DNA of 17,852 nt from an uncultured Rheinheimera sp. (GTDB taxonomy: Bacteria; Pseudomonadota; Gammaproteobacteria; Enterobacterales; Alteromonadaceae), in contig CALTZU010000062.1 in assembly GCA_943913835.1 (NCBI GenBank), positions 1 through 17,852 on the forward strand. The letters run 5' to 3'. Positions 16,244 to 17,852 of this stretch are shown here, piece by piece. The translations under genes and the position numbers were made by a program. Numbering within the stretch: position 1 is the stretch's first letter; every line of letters starts with the position of its first letter. The notes beneath the pieces were generated by a model. It was not told where the DNA came from and made no database searches. It saw only the letters and a list, made by a program, of their open reading frames with translations.

Positions 16244-17260
16244 ATGAAGTTGTGGTCAAAAATCAAAGTGATGTTGTGTAGTTTGTTATTAACCGGCTGT
16301 TTTGCGCCGGCCTTATTAATGACATCACAGGCACAGCTTTTGGGCGAATTATTCCGCCCTCTGGTAGGTTTTAACCCGCTTGAGGTCAAACTGTTTGAAA
16401 ACCCACTGATCCGCGACCCTATGGTGGCGTTAATGGGCGAAGACAATTACCGCACTGCTGTCACTTTATTAAATACCGCCACAGCTATTCAGCAACAAGG
16501 CCCACTGTATTTTGTGGTCTCAGAGCACTCCCCTTTGCCCCATTTGGCAGAAAAAGCCGGTTTTGTCTGGAACTCAGAACACAACCAAATGGCTATTTTG
16601 CTGGTGTCCGGTGGCAAAACCGAAATCTTTAATCAGGTGGTCGAAGGTGCCGCTGGCAAAATAGCCCCCAGCTGGCCGAAAGAGCTGGTCGAGTACACCA
16701 GCCCTGAAAAGTTGAAGCAAAAAGCCGTGGCTGCAGCAGCAGGTAAGCTCAGTGAAGGCCTGGGGTTATCGGAAGAGCAGCAAGCGCTGATGCAAACTGG
16801 TTTATCCGGTGGTTCAGTGCAAAACGCGCTGGAGGAAAACTTAAAACAAAAAGCCATGGATCCGGTGGAAGAAATTAAACAAAAAGTGGAAGCTGGCAAG
16901 GCCGAACTATTGAGTGCGCCGAAACAACGTTTTACCGAAATGACCCAGGAAGCAGTGCCAACAGAAGATGACGTGGTAAAACAATTTACCGGTAAATCAG
17001 CTGACGAGCTAAAAGCAGCGAAAAAATACGTTGAAGACGCCAAAGCACGGGCCGAAGCCAATCAGAAAAAACCGGTTTCAGCAGTCAAAGACAAAGCGAC
17101 CTTGGAAAAAGAAGCCAAACAATGGGCCAAAGACAAAGCCAATAAAAAAGTTGAAGACACCCGGGCTCCTGCCGACGAGTTACTCAATGAGTTGACTGAA
17201 GAAGTAAAACAAAAGACCACTTTGCCTGTGCCGGAGAAAAAGAGGGATGGTGGGGAGTAG
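16244..17260 (+). CDS. Probable lipoprotein with Lys/Glu/Ala-rich helical tail, function unknown
   Basis: 338 residues; I do not recognise the family. The N-terminus (positive residues, hydrophobic stretch, then LLLTGC) gives a lipobox with Cys19. Cleavage at SQA a few residues later by signal peptidase I is the alternative. Residues about 30-135 look globular and include DNYRTAVTLLNTATAIQQQG and PLYFVVSE. From about 145 on, the protein is rich in Lys, Glu, Ala and Gln without Cys or Trp clusters, with stretches such as LKQKAMDPVEEIKQKVEAGK and AAKKYVEDAKARAEANQKK, which suggests long, exposed amphipathic helices. The open frame begins at a TTG at 16217. The ATG at 16244 is chosen because GGAG lies six bases upstream and the signal sequence starts there. 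An envelope location is likely. No operon partner. Confidence 0.7.
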   Translation: MKLWSKIKVMLCSLLLTGCFAPALLMTSQAQLLGELFRPLVGFNPLEVKLFENPLIRDPMVALMGEDNYRTAVTLLNTATAIQQQGPLYFVVSEHSPLPHLAEKAGFVWNSEHNQMAILLVSGGKTEIFNQVVEGAAGKIAPSWPKELVEYTSPEKLKQKAVAAAAGKLSEGLGLSEEQQALMQTGLSGGSVQNALEENLKQKAMDPVEEIKQKVEAGKAELLSAPKQRFTEMTQEAVPTEDDVVKQFTGKSADELKAAKKYVEDAKARAEANQKKPVSAVKDKATLEKEAKQWAKDKANKKVEDTRAPADELLNELTEEVKQKTTLPVPEKKRDGGE

Positions 17261-17474
17261 TTCCTGAATAGAAAATCCAGCCGGAACCCTAAGGGCCATA
17301 TATTGCGTCTTGCTCCGCTATTGTAAGGACAGAGCTGTTAGAAAGCTGTTATTTTGTGAACAACACAACAAACACTGTCGGTATACAGATCGTTCTTAGA
17401 TTTACCTTAAAGACTGTGTATGTGTCTGTTAATTTGTTGACTAGTATTATTTGTGTTTTCCAGGATCTATATAC

Positions 17475-17498
17475 GGGCCGGGGCAAGCCCGCCCCTCG
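17475..17498 (-). repeat. Degenerate REP-like element
   Basis: On the minus strand it reads CGAG, GGGCGGGCTTG, CCCCGGCCC. The CTTG core and the CCCGGCCC end match the unit at 8650-8675, but the GTAG head is changed to CGAG. Confidence 0.5.
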
Positions 17499-17667
17499 CG
17501 GTATGTTCATTTCGGTGACTTAATTTTCTTCTTACACAATTTCCCAAGTCAAATACCCTCGCCATTCGAGTAAACCCCTTTCACAAATTATTTATCTGTT
17601 TACGTTTTTTAGCACAAAAGTCTGTTACGCCGATTTAGCGTGGTCATAGCCACAAAATCATGTTTCT

Positions 17668-17736
17668 ATAAATGCCTGATCTCAACAATCAAAAACCGAC
17701 GATGCAAAACGGCGGAAGCATTTATCAGGATTTTTT
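17668..17736 (+). promoter_or_regulatory. Leader with competing inverted repeats over the ribosome binding site
   Basis: ATAAATGC (17668-17675) is the exact reverse complement of GCATTTAT (17718-17725). CCTGAT (17675-17680) is the exact reverse complement of ATCAGG (17724-17729). The pairings overlap and cross, so they compete or form a pseudoknot. The second covers the ribosome site AGGA (17727-17730), six bases before the ATG. I do not recognise a known riboswitch class. Confidence 0.35.
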
Positions 17737-17852
17737 ATGCACAAAGGGCAAGTTACTGTTTTTTATATCGTCTTTTTTATTGCTTCACTTTTTAGCGAGC
17801 AGGTATTGGCACTCAATGAAGTGAAATTACATAAAGATATTGAGTGGGTGAA
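17737..17852 (+). CDS. N-terminus of an exported protein (partial)
   Basis: The first 38 codons of a gene that runs off the window. The start ATG has AGGA six bases upstream. Residues 1-25 form a signal peptide or a first membrane segment (VTVFYIVFFIASLFSEQVLA), after which the visible chain begins LNEVKLHKDIEWV. This is too short to assign. A periplasmic sensor domain or binding protein would fit but is speculation. Confidence 0.6.
   Translation, partial: MHKGQVTVFYIVFFIASLFSEQVLALNEVKLHKDIEWV

Larger units (their letters stand above)
17261..17736. other. 476-base non-coding stretch with REP element and structured leader
   Basis: No open frame with a ribosome site was found. It holds a degenerate REP palindrome (17475-17498) and, next to the following gene, a region of competing inverted repeats (17668-17729). 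A small CCCTAAGGG palindrome lies at 17287-17295. No convincing terminator follows the lipoprotein gene, and no clear sigma70 promoter was found for the next gene. Confidence 0.55.

Noticed and set aside
15979..16446. Minus-strand open frame of 155 codons over the sbcB-lipoprotein gap
   Set aside because: Crosses the REP element and the lipoprotein start, has no ribosome site and shows no domain-like pattern.
16633..17061. Minus-strand open frame of 142 codons, Ser/Ala/Phe-rich
   Set aside because: Antisense to the Lys/Glu/Ala-rich lipoprotein; the composition is the mirror of AAA/GAA/GCA codons.
17603..17637. Possible sigma28 (flagellar) promoter around GCCGATTT before the last gene
   Set aside because: The -10 box matches 6/8 but the -35 region at the right distance (TAGCACAA) is a poor match.

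Overview
The window reads as chromosomal DNA of a gammaproteobacterium. HrpA and exonuclease I follow their Escherichia coli counterparts closely along most of their length. The accessory genes (LprI-MliC protein, receiver-TPR regulator, DUF1543 protein, stand-alone receiver next to a PilZ gene) would suit Rheinheimera, Alishewanella or a related Alteromonadales-like genus. That placement is inference; there is no rRNA or other marker here. Most genes have intermediate GC, while the gene at 226-2850 looks clearly AT-richer.

Layout. 1-145: tail of an unidentified + strand gene, followed by a bidirectional hairpin terminator. 226-2850 (-): an 874-residue protein joining an HD-phosphohydrolase-like domain to an Hsp90-type (GHKL) ATPase, the best candidate here for an accessory conflict or defence gene. 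3085-3663 (+): a secreted LprI-MliC type protein. 3676-10201 or 11229 (-): a long same-strand run. In transcription order this is a periplasmic endonuclease I with an extra C-terminal Cys/His module, a periplasmic isoaspartyl peptidase, a two-CBS protein, hrpA, a single-domain response regulator and a PilZ (c-di-GMP binding) protein. The last two have their own plausible sigma70 promoters. 11557-13188 (+): a receiver-TPR response regulator, divergent from endA. 13193-14294 (-): a nucleoside deaminase and a DUF1543 protein in a tight two-gene operon. 14556-16013 (+): sbcB (exonuclease I). 16244-17260 (+): a probable lipoprotein with a Lys/Glu/Ala-rich helical tail. 17737 to the end (+): the start of an exported protein behind a 476-base non-coding stretch.

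Repeats. Four copies of a GC-rich palindrome lie between genes (an inverted pair at 8596-8675, one at 16049-16077, one degenerate at 17475-17498). Three carry the GTAG head typical of REP elements mobilised by RAYT (TnpA-REP) proteins. No RAYT gene is present in the window.

No tRNA, rRNA, CRISPR array, prophage or complete insertion sequence was recognised. No multi-gene novel system is evident. The items most worth following are the HD/Hsp90-ATPase gene, the REP family, and a leader before the last gene in which two inverted pairings compete and one covers the ribosome binding site.
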